Below, piece after piece: positions 50,586 through 59,102 of a DNA stretch of 64,000 nucleotides (within the stretch, counting starts at the first letter, position 1; every line of letters starts with the position of its first letter). A model generated the notes under the pieces. The model saw only the letters and a list, made by a program, of their open reading frames with translations. It did no database searches and had not been told where the DNA came from. The DNA is from an uncultured Anaerolineae bacterium (GTDB taxonomy: Bacteria; Chloroflexota; Anaerolineae; Aggregatilineales; Phototrophicaceae). The stretch lies in assembly GCA_937995825.1 (NCBI GenBank), contig CALKJO010000013.1, positions 17,589 through 81,588 of the forward strand, read 5' to 3'. A program made the translations under genes and the position numbers.

Positions 50586-51833
50586 ATGAACAAGAAAGCA
50601 TTCGCGCTGACCGTTTTCCTGCTCTTACTATCTATCGCCTTCGCGCTCGCTGCCGTCGCTCAGGACTCGTCCCCCGCCGTCGATAGCGCGGGCTATGCCG
50701 CGTTTCTCGAACGGCATCACGGTATCCGCTTTGAAGGCGCAGTCGCGCAGTCGGCGTATACCGACGCCCTGACGGCGCTCTTCGGCGCGGTCGAACTGCC
50801 CGAAGGCGTGGACGCCGACGGCTTCAGCCTCCTTGAAGCCATCACCACAACCCTGTTCTATGCCAATCTCGATGAAGTCGCGGGTGTCCTCTCCGACGAC
50901 CGCGCCGCCGCGCTGCTCTCCGGCTATCCATCCGCTCTGGCGCTGGAAGCGGCGCAGCAGCGCTTTCTCGCCGCCGCCGCCAGCTATGGCTTGCTCGACC
51001 CCGCCTTTGCCGAAGCCGATTTCGCTCAGCCCGTCAGCGGCGCTGTCGGGACGTTCCTGCTGGGGCGCACTCTGGAAGTCAGAGGACGCTATGAAAACTT
51101 CCTCGGCTACGTGAGCGACCCCGAAATCTACGCCCGCGTCGTTCAGGTCTGGCAGTCGTTCGATCAGGTGGCGGCGACGGAGCTGCAAGCCGCCGCCGTC
51201 CAACTGATCCGTGATGGCATCATCAGCGGCTACAATCTCAAGCGCCTGTCGTCAGACCCTGGCTTTGACCCCAGGATGACCATCAACTACGGTCACGCGG
51301 ACATCGACCACGCGCTCCAGTTGATCGGTCTGCTCAACAGCCTCGGCATCGATGCCAAAGTCCAGCTTGAACCCAAAACCTCTGCCTTCCTCTCGCTGGC
51401 GGAGTGGGGTGGATCGCCGCCGACCCTGCCTGAACTGCAATCGGATGTGCTGGACGATGGCAACTGGATCACCTATGCGAAGGAATATGACCTGCTGTTC
51501 GAGTTCATGACCGTCGAAGACCGCGATCAGTTCGACAGCATCATCCGCAGCTACGCAACCCGCAACGACAACGGCATCCCCTATCTGGCGCGCTCGTTCC
51601 GCGTCCCGCTTTACTCGGCGCGCGTTGACCTGGGCGAAGGCTATCTGCCGGTCTACAACCACGTCGCTTACCAGAACCGGTTTTATATCCAGTCTTTCTC
51701 GCTGATCGACAACCTAGAGACGACTAAGGCAGCCTTTGAAGCCGCTTTCCCCGAAGCGCGCCACGAAATCTGGCAAGACCTTTGGGTGAACGCCTCGTTT
51801 TACAACTATCTGATCCAGACCACCGCGTCGTAA
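50586..51833 (+). CDS. secreted protein of unknown function
   Basis: A 415-residue exported protein starting at ATG 50586 (AAAGGAC site), with signal peptide MNKKAFALTVFLLLLSIAFA and cleavage near AVAQD. The mature part is mostly helical in its first half (YAAFLERHHGIRFEG, YTDALTALFGAVELPEGVDA, which resembles an SLH-type or Ca-poor surface repeat only faintly) and mixed in the second half (VQLEPKTSAFLSLAEWGGSP, IIRSYATRNDNGIPYLARSF). I do not recognise the family. It has its own strong terminator and is a monocistronic unit. Confidence 0.75.
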   Translation: MNKKAFALTVFLLLLSIAFALAAVAQDSSPAVDSAGYAAFLERHHGIRFEGAVAQSAYTDALTALFGAVELPEGVDADGFSLLEAITTTLFYANLDEVAGVLSDDRAAALLSGYPSALALEAAQQRFLAAAASYGLLDPAFAEADFAQPVSGAVGTFLLGRTLEVRGRYENFLGYVSDPEIYARVVQVWQSFDQVAATELQAAAVQLIRDGIISGYNLKRLSSDPGFDPRMTINYGHADIDHALQLIGLLNSLGIDAKVQLEPKTSAFLSLAEWGGSPPTLPELQSDVLDDGNWITYAKEYDLLFEFMTVEDRDQFDSIIRSYATRNDNGIPYLARSFRVPLYSARVDLGEGYLPVYNHVAYQNRFYIQSFSLIDNLETTKAAFEAAFPEARHEIWQDLWVNASFYNYLIQTTAS

Positions 51834-51852
51834 CCCCGAGGCATCGCCAGCC

Positions 51853-51891
51853 AAAGCCCGCCTTCCCGATGCTTGGGGAGCGGGCTTTTTT
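51853..51891 (+). terminator. intrinsic terminator
   Basis: AAAGCCCGC...TTCCC pairs with GGGGAGCGGGCTTT and runs into six T (51886-51891). It is a textbook rho-independent terminator, 20 nt after the secreted-protein stop and the only one in the window with a full T-run. The 270 bp after it, to 52165, hold no gene I can support. Confidence 0.9.
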
Positions 51892-52165
51892 GTCCCTGAG
51901 TGCGATCACAAAAACGGGAGCCGCGCAGTTGACCGCAGGACAGGGGTCAGATGAGCCGAACGAACGCAATGCCGAGATCAAGCGTCCAAGCTGCGCATTG
52001 GAGATCGCGCCGCAGCAACACCACATTCTGACATCATAGGATGCCTCCCTCACCGTTGAAGCGAGCGTTTACATAAATTTAGGACACATTTGAGCGGGTG
52101 TTTAAGCACGCGCGGCTTGTCTTCATTATCGTAGGAGTATCGACGAACTGCAAAGGAGAAGACCC

Positions 52166-52627
52166 ATGAGTGCTGCACACAGTGCCGACGAACGCCGTCG
52201 CAAACTGCTTATCCGCTCGATGCTGGTGAGCGGAACGACGGTAGCCACCTTAATGAGCGCGCAAAGTCTCACGTGGATCGATGCTGCGCGCGTTGCCGCA
52301 ACCGCCGTCCCTGAAGCCGCGATCACGCCGCTGACCGCGTCCAACCGCACTGTGGAGTCTGCGCCAGCCCTCGCTGTTCAGCACAGCGCGCCCAACTTAG
52401 TCATCCTGCGCCGACCCGGCACACCCCCGCCGAACAACACACAAGCGCAGAGCGCTGCCCCTGCTGCCAGCGGGAGCGCCTCCGTTGGCGCTATACAGCC
52501 CCCTGTGCCGGTGATCGCGCAGCCGCAGCCTATCATCGTCAATCCGCCGTTGAGCGTCCAGCCGTCCGCCGCCAACGTCATCAGCGCCCCCAACCCGGTC
52601 GTCGCTAACAGTCATTCTAGCCGCTAG
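52166..52627 (+). CDS. small membrane-anchored Pro/Ala-rich protein
   Basis: A 153-residue protein with AAGGAGAAG before the ATG. The N-terminus has a basic stretch (DERRRKLLIRSM) followed by one hydrophobic segment (LVSGTTVATLMSAQSL) that can act as an anchor or uncleaved signal. The remaining 110 residues are low-complexity and Ala/Pro/Val/Asn-rich (APNLVILRRPGTPPPNN, PQPIIVNPPLSVQPS), suited to a periplasmic or wall spacer. No FMN-binding domain follows, although apbE starts one base after the stop. Function unknown; it may be the anchor of the redox cluster. Confidence 0.7.
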   Translation: MSAAHSADERRRKLLIRSMLVSGTTVATLMSAQSLTWIDAARVAATAVPEAAITPLTASNRTVESAPALAVQHSAPNLVILRRPGTPPPNNTQAQSAAPAASGSASVGAIQPPVPVIAQPQPIIVNPPLSVQPSAANVISAPNPVVANSHSSR

Positions 52628-52628
52628 G

Positions 52629-53558
52629 ATGCCACCGATGGGCGCGCTCATTTGTACTTGGCGTGCGATGGGTTCGACCATACAGGCTCAAGTTGCCGAT
52701 CAGAGTCAGGCGGCTCACGCGCTGCTGGCGGAGCTGCCTTCACGGGTGGAAGCGCTGGAAGCGCGTCTTTCACGCTTTCGACCCGACAGCGAACTGATGC
52801 GCTTCAATGCCCAAGCCGGTGATTGGGTGGCGGTGAGTGAGGTGTTGTGGAAGGTTCTGATGACAGCACGTCACATGGCACGCCTGACCAGTGGTCTGTT
52901 CAATCCGTTTGTTATGCCGGCGCTGCTGGAGATCGGGTATGACCGCAGTTTTGACACAGGACTGGACGGCGCGCGCGCTTCGACTGCCTCAGTCTCAATT
53001 CCAGACTGGCGCAGCCTAGAACTCGATGCTGCCACTCATCGCGCGCGCATCCCTGCTCACAGCGCAATTGACTTAGGCGGCATTGGCAAGGGCTGGGCGG
53101 CGCAATACCTGTTGACTCAGTGGTCTGTTTCTATGCCTGCGTTGATGGATTTTGGCGGTGACATCGCTGCACGCGGCGCACCCGATGGTCAGGCTGGCTG
53201 GATCGCCGCCATCGATGATCCGTTTAACGAAGCGCCTTTGCTGCACATTTTGCTGCGTGACCAATCGGCTGCGACCAGCGGCATAGATTACCGCCGCTGG
53301 CGAGATGCTGATGGACAAACCCAACATCACCTGATCGATCCTCGCAGTGGACGACCTGCCCAGACCGACATTCTCACCATCAGCGTCATTCATCCTTCTC
53401 TCGTCTATGCGGAGGCTTACGCCAAAGCTGCTCTGCTCATGGGAAGCCAGGATGGCTTAAGTTGGCTCAATGAGCAGTGGCATACCGAGGCGCTGGCTGT
53501 CCTGACAGATGGCAGCGTCTTAATGACTTCCCATTTCAGTTCATTTATCCTCGTGTAA
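52629..53558 (+). CDS. apbE: FAD:protein FMN transferase
   Basis: A 309-residue flavinyltransferase that attaches FMN through phosphoester bonds to Thr or Ser of extracytoplasmic proteins. Motifs visible are LEARLSRFRPDSELMRFN, FNPFVMPALLEIGYD, the FAD site IDLGGIGKGWAAQYLL, MDFGGDI, SAATSGIDYRR, HHLIDPRSGRPA and the magnesium-binding segment AEAYAKAALLMGS. There is no clear signal peptide or lipobox at the annotated start. None of the neighbouring proteins shows an FMN_bind domain or a clear flavinylation motif, so the acceptor is not identified. Confidence 0.93.
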   Translation: MPPMGALICTWRAMGSTIQAQVADQSQAAHALLAELPSRVEALEARLSRFRPDSELMRFNAQAGDWVAVSEVLWKVLMTARHMARLTSGLFNPFVMPALLEIGYDRSFDTGLDGARASTASVSIPDWRSLELDAATHRARIPAHSAIDLGGIGKGWAAQYLLTQWSVSMPALMDFGGDIAARGAPDGQAGWIAAIDDPFNEAPLLHILLRDQSAATSGIDYRRWRDADGQTQHHLIDPRSGRPAQTDILTISVIHPSLVYAEAYAKAALLMGSQDGLSWLNEQWHTEALAVLTDGSVLMTSHFSSFILV

Positions 53559-53569
53559 GGAGGCATCTC

Positions 53570-54694
53570 ATGAACAAACTACGGCTTGGGTTGATCTGCG
53601 CAGTCCTTCTCATGAGCCTCGTCCGTGTTGCACAGGCACAGGAGAACGCTCCCATCCGGCTCGATGACACCTCGCCCGCCATCGATGTCATGATCAACCT
53701 CCCTGCAAATACCAGCGGGGTGATCTCGCTGGCACTGAGCGGCGCAGGCGTAAGCCTGCGCGACGCAACGCAGACTGTCGTCTTTAGCGAATACGATCCG
53801 CGCGTCCGCGCGTTAGAGCTGCGCATTGCGCCTAACAGCGGAATGCACACCCTGACCGTTGAACGCCTGAATGGTATTCGTGAGGGTCAGGTGGTCATTC
53901 GCGCCCTCGACGACCTCAGCAGTTTGGCTTTTCCAGTTGAGTTTGTCGAGAGCAGCACGCTGATGCTCAATCAAGAGCGCGCGCTGCAGCTCAGCCCCGC
54001 CGCGCCGGGCGCTAACTTAGCCTTCTCCACTCCCGCCAACATGCCGTTCACGCTTACAGCTAACTTTGCTGGTGTTCAGGCTGCCGGTCAGGTGACGGAC
54101 AGCCAAAATGCTATCATCGCGAGTTGGAGCAGAGGGCTGGACGGCGTGTCTTTTGTCTTAGATGGAGGAGCCTATCAGATGGCGCTCGTCGGCAATCAAG
54201 TGATGCAGGAGGTGATCGCCGGCGTGCGCTTAACGCCTCACGATGCCGCCGTGCATCCACTACTGGACGCGCCGTCAAGCGCGCTGCAAGCCGCCAGTCA
54301 GCCGTCCCCCAATGCAAACGCGCTCGGCATGGCTTGCACTGCTACGATTCAAGCCAGCTCGGTCAATTTGCGCAGCGGTCCTGGCACAGGCTACAGCATC
54401 CTAGCATATGCCTATCGCAATCAGCCGTTCTACGTGGGCGGCATGAACCGCGATGGAAGCTGGCTGGTGATTGCTGATCAAAGCGGGATATCAGCCTGGA
54501 TCAACCGCGCATTAGTCGCTATGCAGGGCGACTGCCAGAACTTGCAGGTCTTCGACATTCCCTACCGTGAGGCGCAACCCGCACAAATTGTCATACAACC
54601 GCCGGCTTTCAGCAACAGCACCGCATTCAGGGGCAGCGCCTACCATGACGACGATCATGACGATGATGACCACAAAGACCATGACGACGACTAA
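53570..54694 (+). CDS. secreted SH3 protein with His/Asp-rich metal-binding tail
   Basis: A 374-residue exported protein. Start ATG 53570 has a strong AAGGAGG site, and the signal peptide is MNKLRLGLICAVLLMSLVRV, cleaved near AQAQE. Residues about 25-230 form a beta-rich region, and an SH3 domain covers about 255-315 (ASSVNLRSGPGTGYSILAYA, GSWLVIADQSGISAWINRAL). The last 17 residues are almost only His and Asp (YHDDDHDDDDHKDHDDD). A tail of this kind can bind divalent metal ions. It stands between apbE and the heme-type membrane protein, which suggests a job in metal or redox chemistry at the cell surface. Confidence 0.85.
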   Translation: MNKLRLGLICAVLLMSLVRVAQAQENAPIRLDDTSPAIDVMINLPANTSGVISLALSGAGVSLRDATQTVVFSEYDPRVRALELRIAPNSGMHTLTVERLNGIREGQVVIRALDDLSSLAFPVEFVESSTLMLNQERALQLSPAAPGANLAFSTPANMPFTLTANFAGVQAAGQVTDSQNAIIASWSRGLDGVSFVLDGGAYQMALVGNQVMQEVIAGVRLTPHDAAVHPLLDAPSSALQAASQPSPNANALGMACTATIQASSVNLRSGPGTGYSILAYAYRNQPFYVGGMNRDGSWLVIADQSGISAWINRALVAMQGDCQNLQVFDIPYREAQPAQIVIQPPAFSNSTAFRGSAYHDDDHDDDDHKDHDDD

Positions 54695-54703
54695 CTAAAG
54701 GCG

Positions 54704-54733
54704 TTCGGGCAAGCGATCTCTGGCTTGCCCGAA
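54704..54733 (+). terminator. hairpin behind the SH3/His-Asp gene
   Basis: TTCGGGCAAGC and GCTTGCCCGAA form a perfect 11-bp stem with an 8-nt loop, 10 nt after the stop codon. Only a scattered T-rich stretch follows, so partial read-through into the next gene is possible. Confidence 0.7.
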
Positions 54734-54777
54734 TGTCAACTGTCGTTTTCTCTTTTGTAGACATGGAGAGATGGAAC

Positions 54778-55506
54778 ATGACACAGGAAACCAAGCGCGT
54801 AGATTGGATTCTGATGATTCTAAGTGCGCTCATCATCGGCGGATCATTACTCTGGCTCACCTTTAGCGACGCTCTGAAGCAGACGCTCACGGACAATCCA
54901 CAGTGGACATGGCACTTCATCCGCGCCAGCGGCATCAATGCCTATGTCCTGCTGACCGCCTCCGTCGTTTGGGGGATGTTCTTAAACAGTCAGTTGGTCA
55001 AGGACTGGTCACCCGGACTGATCGCCATCGCAGTTCACAGCGCTATCTCCTGGCTGGCGCTCGCTTTAACAGGAATACATATGGGGCTGCTGCTGTTGGA
55101 TAAGTATTTGCCCTTCCAAGTCCTAGACCTGCTGATCCCCTTCCGCGGCCCCTATCGTCCGGAGGCGGTCGGGCTAGGGATTGTGGCACTGTATATTGTC
55201 CTGGCGATCAACCTCAGCTTCACCTTCAAAAAGCGCTTGGGGCATACCTGGTGGAAACGGCTGCACCTGCTCAGCTACCTGAGCTTTATGCTGGTGTTAG
55301 CCCACGCCTGGTTTGCAGGCACAGACAGCGCTACGCTTGGTATGCGGCTTCTACTGATCGGAACAAGCCTGCTCGTGCTTCTGCTGCTCGGGGTTCGTCT
55401 CGGACGGGGTGGGTTAAGAACGCGCACAGCAACAGCTTCCGCTGCCATAAAAGCCGGCGCCAACCCACGCCGCGCCTCTCAAGCCATCCAAGACAACACT
55501 CCATAA
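54778..55506 (+). CDS. ferric-reductase-like transmembrane protein (heme b)
   Basis: A 242-residue membrane protein starting at ATG 54778 (GGAGAG site). It has about six helices of the ferric-reductase-like transmembrane fold: WTWHFIRASGINAYVLLTAS, AIAVHSAISWLALALTGIHM, GIVALYIVLAINLSF and WWKRLHLLSYLSFMLVLAH. Two His pairs (HSAIS...GIHM and RLHLLS...LAHAW) are placed to hold two b-type hemes. There is no NAD or flavin domain. With ApbE nearby it fits an extracytoplasmic electron-transfer path, as an inference. Confidence 0.87.
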   Translation: MTQETKRVDWILMILSALIIGGSLLWLTFSDALKQTLTDNPQWTWHFIRASGINAYVLLTASVVWGMFLNSQLVKDWSPGLIAIAVHSAISWLALALTGIHMGLLLLDKYLPFQVLDLLIPFRGPYRPEAVGLGIVALYIVLAINLSFTFKKRLGHTWWKRLHLLSYLSFMLVLAHAWFAGTDSATLGMRLLLIGTSLLVLLLLGVRLGRGGLRTRTATASAAIKAGANPRRASQAIQDNTP

Positions 55507-55525
55507 GACCTGCTGAGAGGCGCTT

Positions 55526-56026
55526 ATGGCACCGTGGAGCTTCGACAGTCAACTAATGGCTGAGTTATACCAAAGCCAAGACGTGCTAGTGCTCCAGCGC
55601 TTGGAAAAAGCCATCCTTTTCATGGATATTCGCGGCTTCACACCGTGGGCTGAAGCCCACAGCCCGCAAGAAGTCGTAGAGACATGATCAATACGTTCTA
55701 TGCCACTGCCGAACGCCTCGTCAGTCAGCATGACTGAAGTCTGCGCCGCCTTACAGCCCTATGGTCTGAGTGCCGGAATCGGGTTACACTGCGGTGACGT
55801 GGTTGAAATATTAGTGGGGACGGAAACCACTCGTCAGTACACCATCTTTGACGATGCCGTCAATCTGACGGCGCGCCTTCAAAATCAAGCGGAGCGTGGA
55901 CAGATTGTAATCAGCCAGCAGGCTTGGGAACGCTTACGACAAAAACCGTCGGCTTTGAAGCCACAAGTCCACTACGCGCCGCTCAAGGGTAAGCGAGAGG
56001 CGCTTCCGGTTTATATCCTGGCTTAA
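55526..56026 (+). pseudogene. broken class III adenylate/guanylate cyclase
   Basis: ATG 55526 begins a frame with ILFMDIRGFTPWAEAHSPQE, the first metal-binding part of a class III cyclase, and stops at TGA 55685. The next family piece, MINTFYATAERLVSQHD, is in another frame (55684-55734) and ends in TGA. The third part, AALQPYGLSAGIGLHCGDVV and GTETTRQYTIFDDAVNLTARLQ, is back in the first frame to 56026. The expected GVVIKFIGDEVMAVF region, with the second catalytic Asp, is deleted. So there is one frameshift plus one internal deletion and no working enzyme. The end overlaps the histidine kinase gene tail-to-tail by 44 bp. Confidence 0.85.
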
Positions 56027-57443
56027 TCGGCAGCTTCACTACGAAACGCGCCCCCCGCCCCTCACCCTCACTGTGCGCCGTCAGCACTCCTCGCGCCTGT
56101 TCAACCACTGCGCAGGCGATGGACAAGCCCAGCCCCGTGCCTTCTAAACCAGCGGCGCGCGCCTGTTCTGTGCGATAGAAGCGCGTGAACAGGCGCGCAG
56201 CCTGCTCTGGGCTGAAGCCTATGCCGCTGTCCTCGACACATAGATAGATCCATCCCGCTTCCTGCCAATTGGTTAAACGCACGTATCCGCCGGGCGGAGT
56301 GTACTTGATCGCGTTCGAGAGCAGATTGTCCATGACCATGCGCAGGTCTTGGGCTGACATAGCTACGTCGGGGATATTTTGCCAGGAATTTTCCAGCTCA
56401 ATGCCAGCATTTTGCGCGCTGCGCTGCCAACCTCGTGCCAGATCGTTGAGAAGCGCCATCACGTCGTAAGGGCTGTCATCACGGGGCTGATGGCGTTCGT
56501 CTAAACGCGCAAGCGTCAACAAAGATGTGACGAGATGAGCCATACGACACAGCTCCTGCTGAGCCTCCTCGATGTACAAGCGCTGCTGCTCATCGCTCAG
56601 TTGACCGCTTTGCAGCCCTTCTAAGCGAAGCTGGGTGGTCATCAGCGGCGTACGCAGCTCATGCGCGGCATTGCTGACGAAGGAGCGCTGAGCTTGTATG
56701 AGCTGACCCAATTGATCCGCCATATAGTTGAAAGCTGCACCGAGCGCGCTGATCTCATCATTCCCCTGGACATTGACGCGCACATTGAGATCGCCCTTTG
56801 CTATCTGCAAAGCCCGATCATACAGCGCCTTGATCGGCTGAGCGATACGTGTGCCAAACCATATGCCAACCACTAACGCCAGGCTCAACACTGGCACAGT
56901 GGCGACACCGAGGCTTATCCAACGAACGCGGATGTCATTGTAAAGGGGCGGAGTCGGCTGTGACAAGACCAGCGCGCCGATGACACGCTCATCATGATAA
57001 AAAGGCACGGCGACGTACAAGCGCTCCTGACCATCGCTGCCTATTCTGACATCCGTCCCACTCCCTTGTCGATACGCCTGCTGAATCTCAGGCGTATCTC
57101 TGTCGCCTGAGTAATCGTTGTAAAGCGCTAGGGATGCTGCCCGTAACCGGTTCCCAGGGCTGAGGATCGCATAATCGTGACCCAAGTTCTGAAGCAGTTC
57201 TATGAACTCCAAGCTTCTGACTTTGACGCTGATGGCGTTGTCGTCATCAGCGTCTCCCTGCAATGTCAGGCGGTCTCGCATCAGATAGGCGTCATTCTGC
57301 AAATCGCGGAGGAAGAATTCAAAGCTGATCTGCTCAATTTGTCTGCCTGCGACCCAAAGCTGAAGCACGCCCGCCAGAATGGTCAGAAAGACGAACGTCA
57401 GCGTTAGGCGCTGGCGAATCGATGACCACATTTTAATGTTCAT
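55983..57443 (-). CDS. two-component sensor histidine kinase
   Basis: A 486-residue membrane kinase. It has helix 1 (residues 14-32), an extracytoplasmic sensor domain of about 140 residues (YAILSPGNRLRAASLALYND, RLYVAVPFYHDERVIGALVL; PAS/Cache-like), helix 2 (about 176-197), a HAMP domain, the phosphorylated His261 in SNAAHELRTPLMTT, and the ATP domain with DNLLSNAIKYTPPGG, EDSGIGFS and GLEGTGLGLSIA. It is complete. Its start overlaps the regulator gene by 11 bp, so both are made together. The signal is unknown. Confidence 0.93.
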   Translation of the reverse strand: MNIKMWSSIRQRLTLTFVFLTILAGVLQLWVAGRQIEQISFEFFLRDLQNDAYLMRDRLTLQGDADDDNAISVKVRSLEFIELLQNLGHDYAILSPGNRLRAASLALYNDYSGDRDTPEIQQAYRQGSGTDVRIGSDGQERLYVAVPFYHDERVIGALVLSQPTPPLYNDIRVRWISLGVATVPVLSLALVVGIWFGTRIAQPIKALYDRALQIAKGDLNVRVNVQGNDEISALGAAFNYMADQLGQLIQAQRSFVSNAAHELRTPLMTTQLRLEGLQSGQLSDEQQRLYIEEAQQELCRMAHLVTSLLTLARLDERHQPRDDSPYDVMALLNDLARGWQRSAQNAGIELENSWQNIPDVAMSAQDLRMVMDNLLSNAIKYTPPGGYVRLTNWQEAGWIYLCVEDSGIGFSPEQAARLFTRFYRTEQARAAGLEGTGLGLSIACAVVEQARGVLTAHSEGEGRGARFVVKLPIKPGYKPEAPLAYP

Positions 57444-58128
57444 CAGGATGCACCCAGCGATACCCTACCCCGCGCACGGTCTGTAAATGGACGGGATGAG
57501 AGGGGTCTTCCTCTAATTTGGCGCGCAGCCAGCTAATATGGACATCGAGAGTGCGCGTATCGCCCAGCCAATCCACTCCCCACACCTCATCAAATAGGCG
57601 CTCACGGCTGACGACTTTGCCAGCCTGACTCAGCAGCAGCAGCAGGATTTCATATTCCTTCTGACGTAGATTCAGGGCTTTACCGGCTTTGCTCACCGTG
57701 CGCGCTTCGATGTCCAGCACGATGTCACCGCTGACCAGACGCTTCGGCGCGCTTTGTCCACTGTCGAGACGCACGCGGCGCAGCATCGCCCTGACGTGCG
57801 CCTTCAGCTCCGCATAACTGAACGGCTTCACGAGATAATCATCTGCACCCAGCTCTAGCCCTTTGATGCGATCCTGCGGATCATCCAGCGCCGTCAGCAT
57901 GATGATCGGCACAGTTTTATGCTCACGAATCGCTTGACACACCTGCCAACCATCCATGCCAGGCATCATCACGTCCAGCACGATCACATCGGGATTTTCA
58001 ACCATAGCCAAGCTGAAACCCGTATGACCATCTTGAGCGACCGAGACGACGTAGCCGTCACGCTCAAAAGCTGCCCGCAGCGGTTCAGTGAGTTTGCGTT
58101 CGTCATCAATTAAGAGTACATGTGTCAT
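57433..58128 (-). CDS. OmpR/PhoB-type response regulator
   Basis: A 231-residue regulator from ATG 58128 (MTHVLLIDDERKL). The receiver domain has Asp52 in IVLDVMMPGMDG, Thr79 in IMLTALDD and Lys101 in DYLVKPFSYAEL. The C-terminal winged helix has LNLRQKEYEILLLLLSQAGK, VVSRERLFDEVWG and LDVHISWLRAKLEED with VRGVGYRW. It partners the kinase behind it. The first gene downstream on the opposite strand is the redox cluster, which it may control, but no binding site is evident. Confidence 0.94.
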   Translation of the reverse strand: MTHVLLIDDERKLTEPLRAAFERDGYVVSVAQDGHTGFSLAMVENPDVIVLDVMMPGMDGWQVCQAIREHKTVPIIMLTALDDPQDRIKGLELGADDYLVKPFSYAELKAHVRAMLRRVRLDSGQSAPKRLVSGDIVLDIEARTVSKAGKALNLRQKEYEILLLLLSQAGKVVSRERLFDEVWGVDWLGDTRTLDVHISWLRAKLEEDPSHPVHLQTVRGVGYRWVHPDEH

Positions 58129-58340
58129 GGTCTGGTTGCTTGGCTGTTGGGCGGTTAAAAGGGCTGTACTGCCCCCGGCGCTTGAACATGCTGCATGCAC
58201 TATCATACATGTCCTGCGTGTAAATATAGAGGATTGAGGTCGTTAGGGTAAGCTGCCCTAGAGCGGTCTTGCCATCTCTGGAACGCTGACATCCGGAGCA
58301 GTCACCACACCAAGTTATGTGCTAATCTATGGAGACTCGC

Positions 58341-58346
58341 TATAAT
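58341..58346 (+). promoter_or_regulatory. -10 box upstream of the UDG gene
   Basis: Perfect TATAAT, 36 nt before the UDG start. No matching -35 (TGTGCT at the right distance). Confidence 0.4.
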
Positions 58347-58382
58347 CTTGCTGGCATCGTCTATCAGTAGGGAATTTGCCCC

Positions 58383-59024
58383 ATGGCCTCCGACCGCGCC
58401 GCTGCACTCAGCCAGATCGCCGCCGAGATCGCCGCCTGCACGCGCTGCGCCCTGCACGCCGGACGCACCCAAACCGTCCCTGGCGCGGGCAGCCCGGACG
58501 CGGAGATCATGTTCATCGGCGAAGGACCCGGCTACAACGAAGATCGGCAGGGCTTGCCATTCGTCGGCGCGTCCGGAAATTACCTGGAAAAGCTGCTGGC
58601 GCTGATCGGGCTGAAGCGCGATCAGGTTTTCATCGCCAATGTCGTCAAATGCCGTCCGCCCGACAACCGCGACCCGCTGCCCGCCGAGATCGACGCCTGC
58701 AAACCCTATCTCGACCGCCAATCCGACCTGATCGACCCGCTGATCATCGTCACGCTCGGTCGCTTCAGCATGGCGCGCTATTTCCCTGGCGGCAAGATCA
58801 CCCAGATTCACGGCAAGCCGAAATACGACGACCGCCGCGCCTATTACCCGCTCTTCCATCCAGCGGCAGTACTGCGCAATCCGGCGCTGCAAAGCGACAT
58901 GGAAGCCGACTTCCGCCGCATCCCGGAGATCGTCGCTCAAGTGCGTGCCAGACGTGCCGCCGCTGTGCCACCGCCAGCCGCCAACACGGACGATCCGCCG
59001 CCCAAACAGCTCAAGTTGTTCTAA
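58383..59024 (+). CDS. family 4 uracil-DNA glycosylase
   Basis: A 213-residue iron-sulfur glycosylase that removes uracil from DNA. The four cluster cysteines are Cys19 and Cys22 (CTRC), Cys90 (VVKCRPPDNRDP) and Cys106 (DACKPYL). Motif A is GEGPGYNEDRQGLPFVG with Glu47, and motif B is HPAAVLRNP. A Pro/Ala-rich tail ends in QLKLF, which fits the QLxLF sliding-clamp-binding motif. The start has TAGGGA upstream. It stands alone, convergent with rpiB. Confidence 0.93.
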   Translation: MASDRAAALSQIAAEIAACTRCALHAGRTQTVPGAGSPDAEIMFIGEGPGYNEDRQGLPFVGASGNYLEKLLALIGLKRDQVFIANVVKCRPPDNRDPLPAEIDACKPYLDRQSDLIDPLIIVTLGRFSMARYFPGGKITQIHGKPKYDDRRAYYPLFHPAAVLRNPALQSDMEADFRRIPEIVAQVRARRAAAVPPPAANTDDPPPKQLKLF

Positions 59025-59102
59025 GCGCAAGCGCGAACGCCGACCGAAGCGAGTGCGTCGGCACTCACGGCGCCTGCCGCACCGGATGCTCATGCGCCGG
59101 TG

